A stretch of 64,000 bases of DNA, from contig JANUWI010000010.1 of NCBI GenBank assembly GCA_025504975.1, positions 434,001-498,000 on the forward strand. The letters are read 5' to 3'. A program made the position numbers and the translations under genes. Source of the DNA: Plenodomus lindquistii (lineage: Eukaryota > Ascomycota > Dothideomycetes > Pleosporales > Leptosphaeriaceae). This document shows, in pieces, positions 33,240 to 43,431 of the stretch. Position 1 is the stretch's first letter, and every line of letters begins with the position of its first letter. A model generated the notes under the pieces. The model searched no databases. It was not told where the DNA came from and was given only the letters and a program-made list of their open reading frames with translations.

Positions 33240-35964
33240 AATTTTTGAGGTTCGAGTTTCACATCTCAAAACAAACCTCTTTACGTCGAAGCGTAATCAA
33301 AGCGCCTTTTAGACCATTGCTATCGAGCATTTTACATTCTTCCATAGCGGGACTTTTTTCCAGGACTTTTCTTTACTGTCGTCTAGTAGATCACCGCTCT
33401 ACTAGGGTTTCTCTCAGCAACAATTTCCTTAGTAGCGTGGCTTCTTTCCCTGGGAATCCTCTCCAGTGCATTTCTCGCTTTCAGGACCTTTACTTTTCCC
33501 AGGACTTTTCAGGCGTTTTGGGAGACATGAATCATGACACGGGATGACGCCACTCATCCCAACCACACATCGGCCACAGCGATCAATCATCATGACGCCA
33601 GCCACTACCACATTTGCTAATTTATACGCGAATAATCGAGCTCCCACGATATTGATAAACAAAGGAAACGGAACCAAGTCAGGCGTCAATGGAAATCACG
33701 AGCCACGATTATAGCCCTGATAGTTGTACAGCGGCCAAGACGGGTTGTCTAAGGCCCTCTTCTTTCAGACGGTAAATTACTGCTTTGAGATCGGATATGT
33801 TATACCACTACAATGTCAATATTTTTCAGGCACCAGACATGCTTCCTCTGCGTGAACTCGCACTGCCGCGTACTCGCCTTGAATAATCACCGCCTGAAGT
33901 GGGGAGAAATTCAGAACCATTGCGCACGCACGACGTGGGCGTCTATCACCCAACGTGCTCGCGCAACTGTACACTGCAGCTCTCTCTCTCTTTGCGCACT
34001 GCGCACGGGTGGCTTGCATATGATACACCGCGATGCTGTGCTCATGTTGCATATTGGGAATTATTGCTACAGTGGCGACAATATGACGGGTGTCGAGGTG
34101 CTGTCAGGAATGCTGTACGCTGTGTTTATGTATTGACGTTAACGCGTGACCAGCGGGTTGGGTCAACTAGCGTCAGGTTGTGTGTGTGTGTGGGGGTGTA
34201 CAAAAACATGTGACTCTCAGAATTCACACCATCCAGCCCTTTACACGACCAACAACAACTACAACATATATTCAAACTGGTAATTAATATCAGCCACCGG
34301 TTCCCTACAGTACGGGGTATGCAGACTCCATCACACCTTGTCTCGTCTGTCCTCGTCGCAGACGAGCGGCAACGTATTGTACTCTAGTCGATCGTTTGCT
34401 GCACAACATACATACATCATCTGTCCATCAAACCGCCCCCAACAAAGGTGCTAGACTCCCTGCCGCGGCCCGAGGAGTCTAAGATGCCGATCGGCTTTTT
34501 GTAACATGTCTCATCCCGATTCCCGTCTCGTGATACGTAGGAGCTTGGGCTTGCAATATGCAATGAGCCTCGAGTCTTTGGGGAACGTTACTCTACAATG
34601 AAGGAAGGTTGTGGAACGAACAAGCGAACGAGTGAGGTTTGTGTGCATTGGGATGGGGGCTGCATGGGTAGGTAAATGGGTGGACGGGTTGGGTTGTTTG
34701 GAGCAATCTTCAAGGCGTTGAGGGTGTTGCCTCTCTGGTGGATGGTGGGATTGTGAGTAGCGTGACGGCAGGGCTGGACTGGGGAGCAAGGTAAGTCATA
34801 GTGCGGTATATGTATGTGCTAGTAAATAGTATAAGCCATAGCGAATGCGCGATAGGAGAATTTTGGAAAGGTCGGTTAGTTGATAATAAGATGCAAGGAG
34901 ATGTTGCGCTGTAGTTTCTCGAGGTCTTGTCTGGTATGGTAAACAAGGAGGTACATGGTATGTCCATCATGCATGCGCAAGTCCGTCTCCATCTCTCTCT
35001 CTCTCTCTCTCGATAGACTCGAATTCTGCCTTTTCTCCACACGACGACATCCGCATCTGAGATTAAGTACTCCACGCATCGTACATGTGATTTTAGAGCC
35101 AGCATACGCCCATTAAAGCCTAACTGCACCACTACTTTACTCTACAATATACGAGCTCAACCTTACCTTTTCTTTCATAATCCCCCTCCACCTCCATCCA
35201 TTTTACACCTGCAAGTAAAACGAAATCACTACATTAACTATACGCATAACCGATGCATGAAACACAATTGCCCTACCTATCCACCGTGCATGCCCTCACT
35301 CTTTTCACTCTGCCCAACCCGCCAGCTGAAAAACCTAAAGTAGATTCGACCTAGACGCGGATGCGTACCTACCTACCCACCCACCCACTTCTTCTTCTCC
35401 TCTCCTCTCCTCCCCTCGATGCATGCGCAAATTCACCATGCCAATCCACTCACCCACCAATCCCCAACGTAAGCCTCCCCCCTTCCCGTCGCCCATTTCG
35501 CAACCATCTGCAATGCTTACACATGTCCTTGTCCTCGTCCCGTGTACCGGTGGCGTAGTTTGACTTCGATATATACACTAGACTACTCTGCCATACAAGG
35601 ATCTAGAGATTAGGCAACGTACAGGGATCGCCCGGGTGGTAGGGCGGATGGAACGGTGATACGTACGAGGTGGTACGGTGGCGTATAAGTGGGTGCTCAT
35701 GTATTGGGGTTGAGTGCGTGAGCACAGCATAACGATGCTGGACTTGGACTTTGATAGAATGGGGACGTGGAAAGGTGGGGATGAGGGGGTAAGCTGACGC
35801 ATGTGCAGTATATTGGGAAGAATGGATACGATTATGTTTGGTTACTGTGTGTGTGTGTTACAAACTTGCTGATTGTTTGCGTGTTGGTTGGACTGAATAG
35901 ATGATATACGTATCAACACATGTCTGAGAAGTCAAAGCACCTGGAAAAAAAACACTACTCTACT
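33240..35964. other. Large intergenic region without supported gene
   Basis: 2.7 kb between the 3' ends of the Zn2Cys6 gene (plus) and the DNA glycosylase gene (minus). The left part has a repeated short string (ccaggacttttc at about 33360 and 33497). Simple-sequence DNA occurs at 34992-35011 and a pyrimidine-rich tract around 35370-35420. No RNA gene or transposon protein seen. Confidence 0.45.
34992..35011. repeat. (TC)n microsatellite
   Basis: Ten uninterrupted TC dinucleotides. Confidence 0.9.
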
Positions 35965-37560
35965 CTACTCGTCCTCTTCCCCCTCACTCTCCGACTCCTC
36001 AACCTCAGCGTCACTGACTAGATCGCTCAATTCGCTGCTCTCAGCTTCACTCACCCCACTACTCCTCGCATCGCTCTCCCACTCTTCGACCGCCTTCTTG
36101 CCTCTCTTCGCCTTACCCACTTTCTTCCCCCCGCTCTTCACTGGACTCGCTTCCCCGTCACCAATGCCCCCCTTCCTGACCCCATCCCTCTTCACCAAAT
36201 GCTCAATCACACATCCCTCTGCCCACCCCTCGCTTCCCTCCCCAGTAATCGCCCTACATCGCGGACAAGCCTTCCCATGCTTAATCAGCAGCTGATGCAA
36301 CGGATACTTCAGCTCATCCGGAACCCGAACTTCGCAATGCGCATACGTTGAATTGCGCGTTGGTCCAGCAAAAGTGCCCTTGGCGTTTGGTGCTAAACCG
36401 CGCTCATCACCGGCAGCCGGGACCCAACCAAGCCATTTGCATAGTCGGAAGACGTGCGTGTCTACTGCAAAGGAGGGGCGTTGCAGACAGAAGAGTAACA
36501 CGCAAGATGCGGTTTTGGGACCGATGCCGGGGTATTTGGTGAGGGCTGTGAAGGCATCTTCCGAGGAAAGTGTATGTAGGTGGTCTAGGGAGATGACATT
36601 GTGCTCGGCTTTGTCGACTTCGTTTTCCTTGTCGCTGGCGCTTTCGTGCTCGGCACCCGGTGCTGTTTTCGAAGAAGAGAGTAGTTCTTCGCGACGAGCT
36701 TGGTTTTCCTCCCACACCATTTGTAGGATCTTTTTGATGTCTTTGGACTTTACGTCAGCGAGACCGCCGCTTTTGATGGCTTCGAAGATGTCCTTTTGGT
36801 CGGCAAGGCGCACGGCGTTCCAGTCTACGCTGCCTTTTCCTATGCCTTCTTTGAGAATGCCGAAGCGGGAGACTAGGCCGGCAAAGGCGCGCGAGGAGTT
36901 TGTGCCGGATGTTGCGGCGGAGAGGCGCGTGCGGATTAGGGCATCGAGGACCGAGGGGACTTCGCCACAGCCTGAGACTTCGAGGGAGGGTGCAGGAATG
37001 GTCTTGGGGGCTTGGACTTTGCCGTGGAGTTTGGAGAGGATGCGCGTTACTTCTTCGCATTCCTCGGGGGTGGGATGTGGGTAATTTGGATATGGTGTGT
37101 GGCCTGGTGTGAGGCCGTAGTTGCTGTTCTTCGCCTTGTCTTTCTTTTTGGGGGAGTCTTTGGTAGTGGTCGTTGCTTTTGCGACGACATCTTTTGCTGA
37201 TTCTTTTTTAACTGTAGTCGCCTTGGTTGACTTTCTCTTGGGCTTCTTCGCGGATGATGCGCTCTCGTCTATCTCATCCTTGACGGATTGATCAGGAATG
37301 GCCCCGAGATTGTGGGGAAGATCATTGACGTCTTCTTCTTTCACGGTTGACTTCTTAGCCCTCTTATTGCTTTTGGGAGTCAATGGAGTCTTCTTCGATG
37401 AGGTAGTCTCATCTTCAACTTTGACTGCCTTCCTCTTGCGCGCATTGCGTGGTGTTGGGGTGGCTGGGGGGCTGGAGAGTTGTATTGGAACCTGTGCAAC
37501 GGCTTGGGCAGATGGTGTGGACTCGGCCTTCACCGCAGAGCTTCGTGTTGCTCTTGCCAT
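35965..37560 (-). CDS. HhH-GPD DNA glycosylase (endonuclease III-like)
   Basis: A single exon of 531 residues from the ATG at 37560 (MARATRSSAVKAES). Residues 1-145 are Lys/Ser/Thr-rich and disordered with several basic patches (RNARKRKAVK, NKRAKKS), fitting nuclear targeting. The HhH-GPD core contains the helix-hairpin-helix TKYPGIGPKTASCVLLF with the catalytic-type Lys, then FAVDTHVFRLCKWLGW with the conserved Asp. It would remove damaged bases in base-excision repair. The four-cysteine Fe-S cluster of classical endonuclease III is not intact: only CPRC and one later Cys (EGC) are visible. The C-terminus is acidic (SESEGEEDE). Substrate specificity is unassigned. Confidence 0.88.
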   Translation of the reverse strand: MARATRSSAVKAESTPSAQAVAQVPIQLSSPPATPTPRNARKRKAVKVEDETTSSKKTPLTPKSNKRAKKSTVKEEDVNDLPHNLGAIPDQSVKDEIDESASSAKKPKRKSTKATTVKKESAKDVVAKATTTTKDSPKKKDKAKNSNYGLTPGHTPYPNYPHPTPEECEEVTRILSKLHGKVQAPKTIPAPSLEVSGCGEVPSVLDALIRTRLSAATSGTNSSRAFAGLVSRFGILKEGIGKGSVDWNAVRLADQKDIFEAIKSGGLADVKSKDIKKILQMVWEENQARREELLSSSKTAPGAEHESASDKENEVDKAEHNVISLDHLHTLSSEDAFTALTKYPGIGPKTASCVLLFCLQRPSFAVDTHVFRLCKWLGWVPAAGDERGLAPNAKGTFAGPTRNSTYAHCEVRVPDELKYPLHQLLIKHGKACPRCRAITGEGSEGWAEGCVIEHLVKRDGVRKGGIGDGEASPVKSGGKKVGKAKRGKKAVEEWESDARSSGVSEAESSELSDLVSDAEVEESESEGEEDE

Positions 37561-37969
37561 GGTTGAAGCTCGTGGTTCTCGGGGGTTCCGAAATGCGACT
37601 GTCAATGGCCGTGTGGCTACACGCAATGGCAGTAATAACTTGATGGCAGTAATCGTGGGATTGGAGTTTTGAAAAGCAAGTCTAAGCGAAGTGAGACGTC
37701 AAGGGTCACGATGCGGTGGCTATGTCTTGAACACGACAATGGGAGAGGTGATGACGCCAAAAGGGGAAAGTCGAGGGTGAATGTTTGGGGCGTTTGTCAT
37801 GACGTCGATGAGCGATGATTGGAGCTTGGACCCTGGTTCCTGCATCGGACACAACTAGCGGCAAACATGGACGCGCCGAGGTTGACTAGTGTTGGCGTCC
37901 GCTGCTTGATACCCCACGCTTCCACCATACCGGACATCATCCTGCCAAACCTTGTAGACATCTATCAAC
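37561..37969. promoter_or_regulatory. Divergent promoter glycosylase / thioesterase
   Basis: 409 bp between divergent start codons. Two copies of atgacg (at 37751 and 37799) lie near tgacgccaaaa and tgacgtcgatga, reminiscent of CRE/bZIP sites, but this is only suggestive. Confidence 0.35.
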
Positions 37970-38842
37970 ATGGCTGGAAGAGCACCGCTGGTCGTACCCG
38001 CTCTCAAGCGTCACACCGCTACAGTCATCTTTGCCCATGGACTGGGTGATAGCGGGGCTGGCTGGTATGATAAAGCTCGACATCAACAGACGTGTGCACT
38101 CTGACGGTAGCAGGATCTTCCTGGCGGAAAACTGGCGACGACGAAGCAAATTCGAAGAGGTGTCTTTCATATTTCCAAGCGCGCCAGACATTCCCATCAC
38201 ACTGGTACGCAGGCCTTGATGTCCCCCTTTCTCGGCTCTCTTCGGTTGCTGATGATACGAAGAACATGGGCATGAGAATGCCAGGCTGGTACGACATCAA
38301 ATCGCTGAGCTCTCTCGATGAGCGTGAGGAGGACTCGGAGGGTATCCACAAGTCGCGCGACTACTTCCACGGCCTCATCGACCAAGAGATCGCGAAAGGC
38401 ATCCCGGCAAACCGCATCGTCATTGGGGGCTTCTCGCAGGGAGGCGCCATGTCACTGCTCTCTGGCGTGACTTACAAGAACCAGCTTGGAGGCATTATTG
38501 GCTTGAGCTGCTACCTGCTCCTGCGCAAGACGATCAAGGACATGATCCCCACAGACAACCCCAACCAGAACGTCCCCATCTTCATGGGCCATGGCGACTC
38601 CGACCAAGTCGTAGCACACAAGTGGGGAAAGATGAGTGCGGAGGAGTTGGAGAAGCATGGCTACACGGTCGACTTCAGGACATATAGGTATGTTGATTGC
38701 TGCGACAGACATGGGTTGAAAGTTGACAGTATCTAGGGGCATGGGCCACTCGGCGGATCCTAGCGAGATCGACCACCTCGAAGCCTACCTCAACAAGCAG
38801 ATTCCTCCAATGGGCGACGTCAAGCTGGAGGGGTCGCTATGA
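37970..38842 (+). CDS. APT1: Acyl-protein thioesterase 1
   Basis: Four exons (37970-38064, 38114-38204, 38263-38687, 38737-38842) with introns of 49, 58 and 49 nt give 238 residues. The spliced protein reads FAHGLGDSGAGW|IFLAENWRRRS, PDIPITL|NMGMRMPGWYDI and FRTYR|GMGHSADPSEI, matching the family throughout. The catalytic triad is Ser120 in GFSQGG, Asp in the GDSD motif (174/176) and His208 in GMGHS. The enzyme removes palmitoyl groups from proteins such as G-alpha and Ras and has lysophospholipase activity. It is cytosolic, with no signal peptide. Length is normal. Confidence 0.95.
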
Positions 38843-39304
38843 CTCGCACACGATACTGCCTCCTTCGCTTCGACGGGGATCACAACGGCGTTGGTGTTGG
38901 TCATTGCTATGGCTATGGCTTTGGTTGTATGGTATAAGAAGCGTGATGTTGGGGTACAGCGAGGCTCAGATGACTCCAAATGATGTAACTTTGGTAGTGT
39001 CTCGTGGAGCTGGACGATAGCTGTGTGTGACCGTGTGTTGGTCCTAAGCATCGAGGGATGGCATGAGAAATGGCCTGGAAGATCAGATTGTGCAAATGTA
39101 CTGATGGACCATCGTCAACGACTTAACGAATTGCATCATAAACTTAGGATCTTGCGAGATCTGACAACAGATTTGAGTTGTTGCGTGAAATTGTCCAGAC
39201 TGCGCGTTTTACAATGTCCTCATATACCCTTGACTAAAAGCCTTACTGAGCGCAGTAAATACAACACGAGGAGAATTCTACCATATGTGCAAGGATACTA
39301 CGTA
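38843..39304. other. Intergenic, APT1 downstream
   Basis: 462 bp. The APT1 3' UTR is expected at the left. No gene seen; it grades into the repeat-rich tract that starts at 39305. Confidence 0.4.
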
Positions 39305-39539
39305 CGAAGGAGCTCGTATTTATTGAGTCACTAAAGTCACCTACACTGTTCACACCGTCATCACCACAACACACCAAAGTACTAACCTAGAATGACTAGA
39401 TATTACGTGAATACTCTAAAAGCTGTAGAGATTATAATATAATAGCTTTGTATACTTTTATTATTGTCTTGCTACTATACAGGCTTACGCATTGTGCTGT
39501 TAACGCGAGGTGGTGACATAATAAAAACGAGCTCCTTCG
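39305..39539 (+). mobile_element. MITE with terminal inverted repeats and TA target duplication
   Basis: A 235-bp AT-rich element bounded by 20-bp inverted repeats (cgaaggagctcgtatttatt on the left; the right end reversed reads cgaaggagctcgtttttatt, one mismatch). A TA dinucleotide flanks each side (39303-39304 and 39540-39541), the target duplication typical of Tc1/mariner-type elements. It has no coding capacity, so it is a non-autonomous element. Confidence 0.82.
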
Positions 39540-39544
39540 TATGC

Positions 39545-39650
39545 ACTCTAGGAGTAGTGGAGAGGGACTACAGTAGTGTCCCACATAAGCTTGAGCGTCA
39601 CGGTTGTAAGGCGAGATGGGAGATTAGATGCATGCAAGCTCCTCCGTGGT
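39545..39650 (+). mobile_element. Decayed second copy of the same repeat family
   Basis: Starting at ctctaggagtagtgg, this stretch aligns with the reverse complement of 28306-28425 (shared ctctaggagtagt, taagcttgag, gagatggg) and ends in agctcctccgt, a degraded form of the family terminus agctccttcg. It directly abuts the intact copy. Confidence 0.5.
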
Positions 39651-39997
39651 CTGCGCACTCCAGCTGTATATGCAGCGTATCAGGTTCTTAAGAAGAGCCG
39701 CTATGCAGCGTGTTCGTGCCATCCAACGACGGTGAAAAAGAAAAAAAACCAATAAGGACAGTAACAGACTCCATGTCAAGTTTGTTACAACTTGTAATAT
39801 CCCATGACCTTCCGTGTTCTAGCCCCCCATCCCGTCCTAGAGAAAAAATATCGGCGGAAAAAATTAAGTCCCTCTCGCTAGTGCTGCCCCTCGCCCCTCC
39901 ATTCACCCCCACCCGAACTTCCTACCCATCACCATATCCTACCCCTGATAATACACCTCTAATATAGATCACTAAATTTTTCAGTTTCCCATCAAAA
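39651..39997. other. Intergenic upstream of tRNA-Glu
   Basis: 347 bp upstream of the tRNA gene, containing A-rich strings. No gene seen. Confidence 0.4.
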
Positions 39998-40152
39998 TCC
40001 GATATGGTAAGTCAATTCACATCCACCATTCATCCCTAACATGATTCTAATTCCCTCTCCAGGTCTAGTGGCTAGGATTTGCCGCTCTCATTGCAAGAGT
40101 TAGTTCACTGTATGGTGCCGGCAAGGCCCGGGTTCAATTCCCGGTGTCGGAA
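39998..40152 (+). tRNA. tRNA-Glu(CTC) with two introns
   Basis: Three segments (39998-40006, 40063-40090, 40118-40152) assemble into a 72-nt tRNA. Acceptor 5' arm tccgata pairs with tgtcgga (one G-U), discriminator A. The T-arm is perfect: ccggg/cccgg around ttcaatt. The anticodon stem tgccg/cggca closes a 7-nt loop ctctcac with anticodon CTC. The 27-nt intron at 40091-40117 is in the canonical 37/38 position and contains gag, able to pair with the anticodon. The 56-nt insertion at 40007-40062 lies between nucleotides 9 and 10 and has spliceosomal intron signals. The expected box A (ggtctagtgg) overlaps that intron's 3' end. Confidence 0.85.
40007..40062 (+). other. Spliceosomal-type intron inside the tRNA-Glu gene
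   Basis: 56 nt beginning GTAAGT, with a CTAAC branch site at 40036-40040 and ending CTCTCCAG. Removing it exactly restores a standard tRNA-Glu 5' end (tccgatatg joined to gtctagtgg). Length and signals match mRNA introns in this window. Confidence 0.65.
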
Positions 40153-40158
40153 GCTGTC

Positions 40159-40163
40159 TTTTT
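40159..40163 (+). terminator. Pol III terminator
   Basis: Five consecutive T residues six bases after the tRNA discriminator, the usual RNA polymerase III stop. Confidence 0.75.
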
Positions 40164-40690
40164 GCACGGCTGGAGGTCGTGAGGAGGATGTGATTGGAAG
40201 GGGGGAGGATGAAAGGGGGTGGGTTGGTGGTGTGCATCGTTTTTTTTTTGCGAAATTGGGAGATGATGAGATGGCTGGGGGATGGAATAGGGCTTGGAAG
40301 GTGGATAATTGTTTTTACAAAGGCGGGGAGAGGAAAGGGGGGGTGTTGTGGTTGCGGTGGGGGTGGTTTGGTGGTGGTGTGGGGAGGAGAGGAGTGAGAA
40401 AGTCTAAGCGCTGCACTGGACGATTATGGCTCAGAGAATTGATTATAGGTCAAGGCAACTGTAGTAATGTTACAACACGATCAGATCTTTTCGATTGCAA
40501 GTCAGAGCAACGTTACTCCTCGTCGCGCTCTTGGAACTACCCCAGGGCTTTTTGCAAAGAGGACTATTGCGCAACACATTGAGATGACAAAAACAGCAGC
40601 CCAAGACGCACTCCAGAAGGGTTCAAAGAACTTCAATTGCGACAGCATTAATCAGAGTAGATCAAAATCAAGACACAGTCTAACACCCGT
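40164..40690. other. Intergenic, G-rich strand
   Basis: 527 bp. From about 40195 to 40400 the plus strand is strongly G-rich with several runs of 3-6 G (for example around 40199-40222), able in principle to form a G-quadruplex. No gene supported. Confidence 0.4.
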
Positions 40691-41756
40691 TCATACCGGC
40701 GCACCACGATCAAACCAACACTCCCTAACATCCCTCCACCACCCCACCTTCTCCCTCCTCATCCTTTCCATAAACACCAAAACCTCTTTCCTCCCCGTCG
40801 GCCCCATAAAACACCCCCTAGCTGTCCACTCACACAAAAAATCCCTATACTCTTCAAACCCAGGCGGCAAGACCGGATTCCCCAACCTCTCCTCCACATC
40901 CTTTACCACCACAGACCTCACCGCATCCTTCCCGACACCCAACATATGCCTCACCAACTCATCAGTATGGAACTTTCTCCCCTCGCGCTCAAGACGTCGA
41001 AGTTCCTCCACGAGCCCCGCTTTCAACGCATCGCCTTCAGCCGTATTAACCGGATTATCAAGACTATATCCCCAGTCCAACAGTCCCGCTATAAAAACCG
41101 GCAAAGCATTCATATTCTGCACCGCATGCTCTAAGCGGACGCACACAACCCTCGCTCTAACAACCTCGTTCGGATCCGCTTTCTCCCCCTCCAACGCCCG
41201 CGGCAACGGCGCACACCATGCATCCCGCTCAGCCGCCCACAGCACAACCGGCCAGCTCGTTATCAAGTCTGTAAGTCTGTGTCGCGCAATCTTGTATCGC
41301 CAGAAGTTCTCCTCGTCTGGCGCGATGATATCTGCGCGGTCGATGAGAACGGGGACGATGGCGCGACAGGTGCTGCAGCGCCAGTATTTTCGCCCTGGGT
41401 CGGGTTCGTTGGGGAAGAAGGTGCCGTAGCCTGCGTTGTCGATGGTGTGGGTTAGGCATTCGAGACAGAGGGTGTGGGTGCAGGGGAGGATGCACGGGTG
41501 GGAGCTATCGGTGTACCAGGTGCGGAAGCAGAGGCGGCATTCTGGGGTGTCGAGGGTGAGGGAAGAGGAGGAAGAGGAGGAGGAGGGTTGGCGGTGGATG
41601 GTCACGGCCTGTTCGATGTCTGGGCGGGGGAGCCTGGGTGGTATGACGAGTTAGTATTAGTATGGAGAGGAGAGAGGTTTGATATGGTAGGTAAGGAGTA
41701 GAATGAAGAAGTACTTACCATTCTATCAGCGGAGCGGGGATTTTGTATTTATCCAT
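40691..41756 (-). CDS. RING-finger protein
   Basis: Two exons (41756-41719 and 41633-40691) with an 85-nt intron (GTAAGT...ACTAAC...CCCAG) give 326 residues. The first exon supplies the only upstream ATG and encodes MDKYKIPAPLIEW; the join continues LPRPDIEQAVTIHR. A C3HC4-type RING runs from C45 and C48 through C64, H66, C69 and C72 to C99 and C102, preceded by a serine run. The rest is helical with no transmembrane segment. E3 ubiquitin ligase activity is likely from the RING alone; partners are unknown. Confidence 0.78.
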
Positions 41757-41876
41757 TGTATCTCTTGTGCTCCAGTATGCGCGGTCGTAAGGGGCGTTGT
41801 AAAGATCCTATTTCCTCTATTAGCATTATCTAACATCTGGTTTCCCACTCTTCTCACTCCCCCCCCTCTCCCCCAT

Positions 41877-42425
41877 TCAAACGAAGAATACATCACATAC
41901 ATGTAACCGCTGCCACCAACTATCATGTCCCGGCACACTCCCCGGCCTCATACCCCTCCACTCACTACACGCAATCTCATACACAGCCTCTTCCCTCATA
42001 TATCCACCCTCTCCCTTTGCAGCTTCAATCGGTATACTAGTAATCCGCTTAACAACATATACAAAGCCCCTTCTTTTCCTGAACTTTCCACTCTGCAACA
42101 CCGTGTTCCCGGGATACTTTGTCACTCTCGCCATGGCCCTGCCCAGCGGGTTCGCGCTGGCTTTGTCGTGCGCTGACTGCGAGGTTAGTTCGGTTGCACT
42201 GTGGAGGTGCAGCATGGAGCGTGTTATGGTGAGGAAAGTGGCGCCATTGGGACCAAATGTGCCGCGACCTTGGGGACGGGAGCGCGTTGAGGCGTTGAGG
42301 GGGGCTTGGAGGTAGAGGGCTGCGATGCCGTGGTGGAGGGGGTGGGGGTATTCGTAGCGGGTTATGTGGTTGGGTTTTAGGGTTGAGGAACCGCTGTGGA
42401 AGAAGAGTGTGGGGTCTTGGTTCAT
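41877..42425 (-). CDS. Hypothetical protein
   Basis: A single ATG-initiated frame of 182 residues. It has no signal peptide or transmembrane segment and contains His/Pro-rich (YEYPHPLHHG) and basic (KFRKRRGF) segments. The MNQDPTLFFHSGSSTLKPNH start has a composition unlike random translation, and codons favour C/G in the third position. I do not recognise a family. It could be truncated or have an additional exon at either end. Confidence 0.45.
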   Translation of the reverse strand: MNQDPTLFFHSGSSTLKPNHITRYEYPHPLHHGIAALYLQAPLNASTRSRPQGRGTFGPNGATFLTITRSMLHLHSATELTSQSAHDKASANPLGRAMARVTKYPGNTVLQSGKFRKRRGFVYVVKRITSIPIEAAKGEGGYMREEAVYEIACSEWRGMRPGSVPGHDSWWQRLHVCDVFFV

Positions 42426-42680
42426 GGTGGATCGCGGAATATGTCTGCTGTGGAAAGTGGTGCGGGATATCTAAGGCTTGAGGATGAGGTACAGAGGTTA
42501 GTTTGAAGATTTGCCTGCGCCCGTGTGTTTCTTGTGAAGTCAATGCCATCACCGCTGTCCTTCATGTCACGCACTCAATTGAAGGAACAACATGTATTCG
42601 TATTCCCCTATTCAATTCCGCATTTCAATTCTCCGTCTCCTCGCCTCATTCAACCAACACATCCAAGCCTTAGCGAGCGC

Positions 42681-43431
42681 TTAGTTGCATTTCCCCCACT
42701 TGCTCTGGCACCAATTGGCAGCGCCACAGAAATCAGCGCCAGTACCGCAGAAGTTGGATCCAGAGCAGCAAAGTCCAGCAGCACACTTCTTGTTGACAAT
42801 AGGACCGCAGGTCTCGCCAGCGTTGGAGACACCAGGGGCGGCGGCGGGAACGGGGGGCTTAGCCTCGTTATCGCACTTTCCAAAGCCCTTCTGACAGCCT
42901 GTTCCGCAGTAGATGGATTGGTCTTGGATGTCGTTCTTGGGTCCGCTGGGATGGCGTTAGTGTATGACTTGGTTGTGGACAAGGCGATTGCTTACCAGTG
43001 ACCAGCTGAGCTGCAGCAGCGGTAGAAGTATCCGTTGGCTCCGGCACCGGGGCACGTTACACCACCCTGGGCGGAACCGCAGACATCGATCTCAGGGACA
43101 TCGGCGGGGAAAGTCTGAGCAGGGCTTGTGGGCGCGGAGGCCTTGGTGGTGGTCTTCATGGTAGTGGAGGCGGCGGGCTTGCACTTTGAGGATGCGCCCG
43201 AGAAGTTCTTAAGGCAGGTGTTGGTGTCGCAGTGGTCGACGGTGGTACCGCACCATCCGTACTGTGAGCCTGGTATGATGTTAGATTTCATTTTCTAAGG
43301 AGAGGGCTGGGGGTGGGAAAGCGCGTACAGCACTCCGAGGCAGCGCACTTAGCATTGCCATTCTGAGGTCCGCAGTTTCCAGCAAAGACTGTCGAGACGA
43401 GCGAGAAAAGGGCGAGAGTAGCGAAACGCAT
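42681..43431 (-). CDS. Secreted chitin-binding (hevein/CBM18-type) protein
   Basis: Three exons (43431-43329, 43269-42996, 42945-42681) with introns of 59 and 50 nt give 213 residues. The N-terminus MRFATLALFSLVSTVFA is a clear signal peptide, cleaved before GNCGPQ. The first Cys-rich module (CAASEC|CSQYGWCGT) is a type-1 chitin-binding domain. A Thr/Ala linker follows, then a second Cys module (CGSAQGG...CCSSAGHC|GPKN) and a third near the C-terminus (CAAGLCCSGSNFCGT). There is no catalytic domain. Such proteins bind chitin in the wall or periplasm; in plant-associated fungi they can act as effectors, but nothing here shows that directly. Confidence 0.88.
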
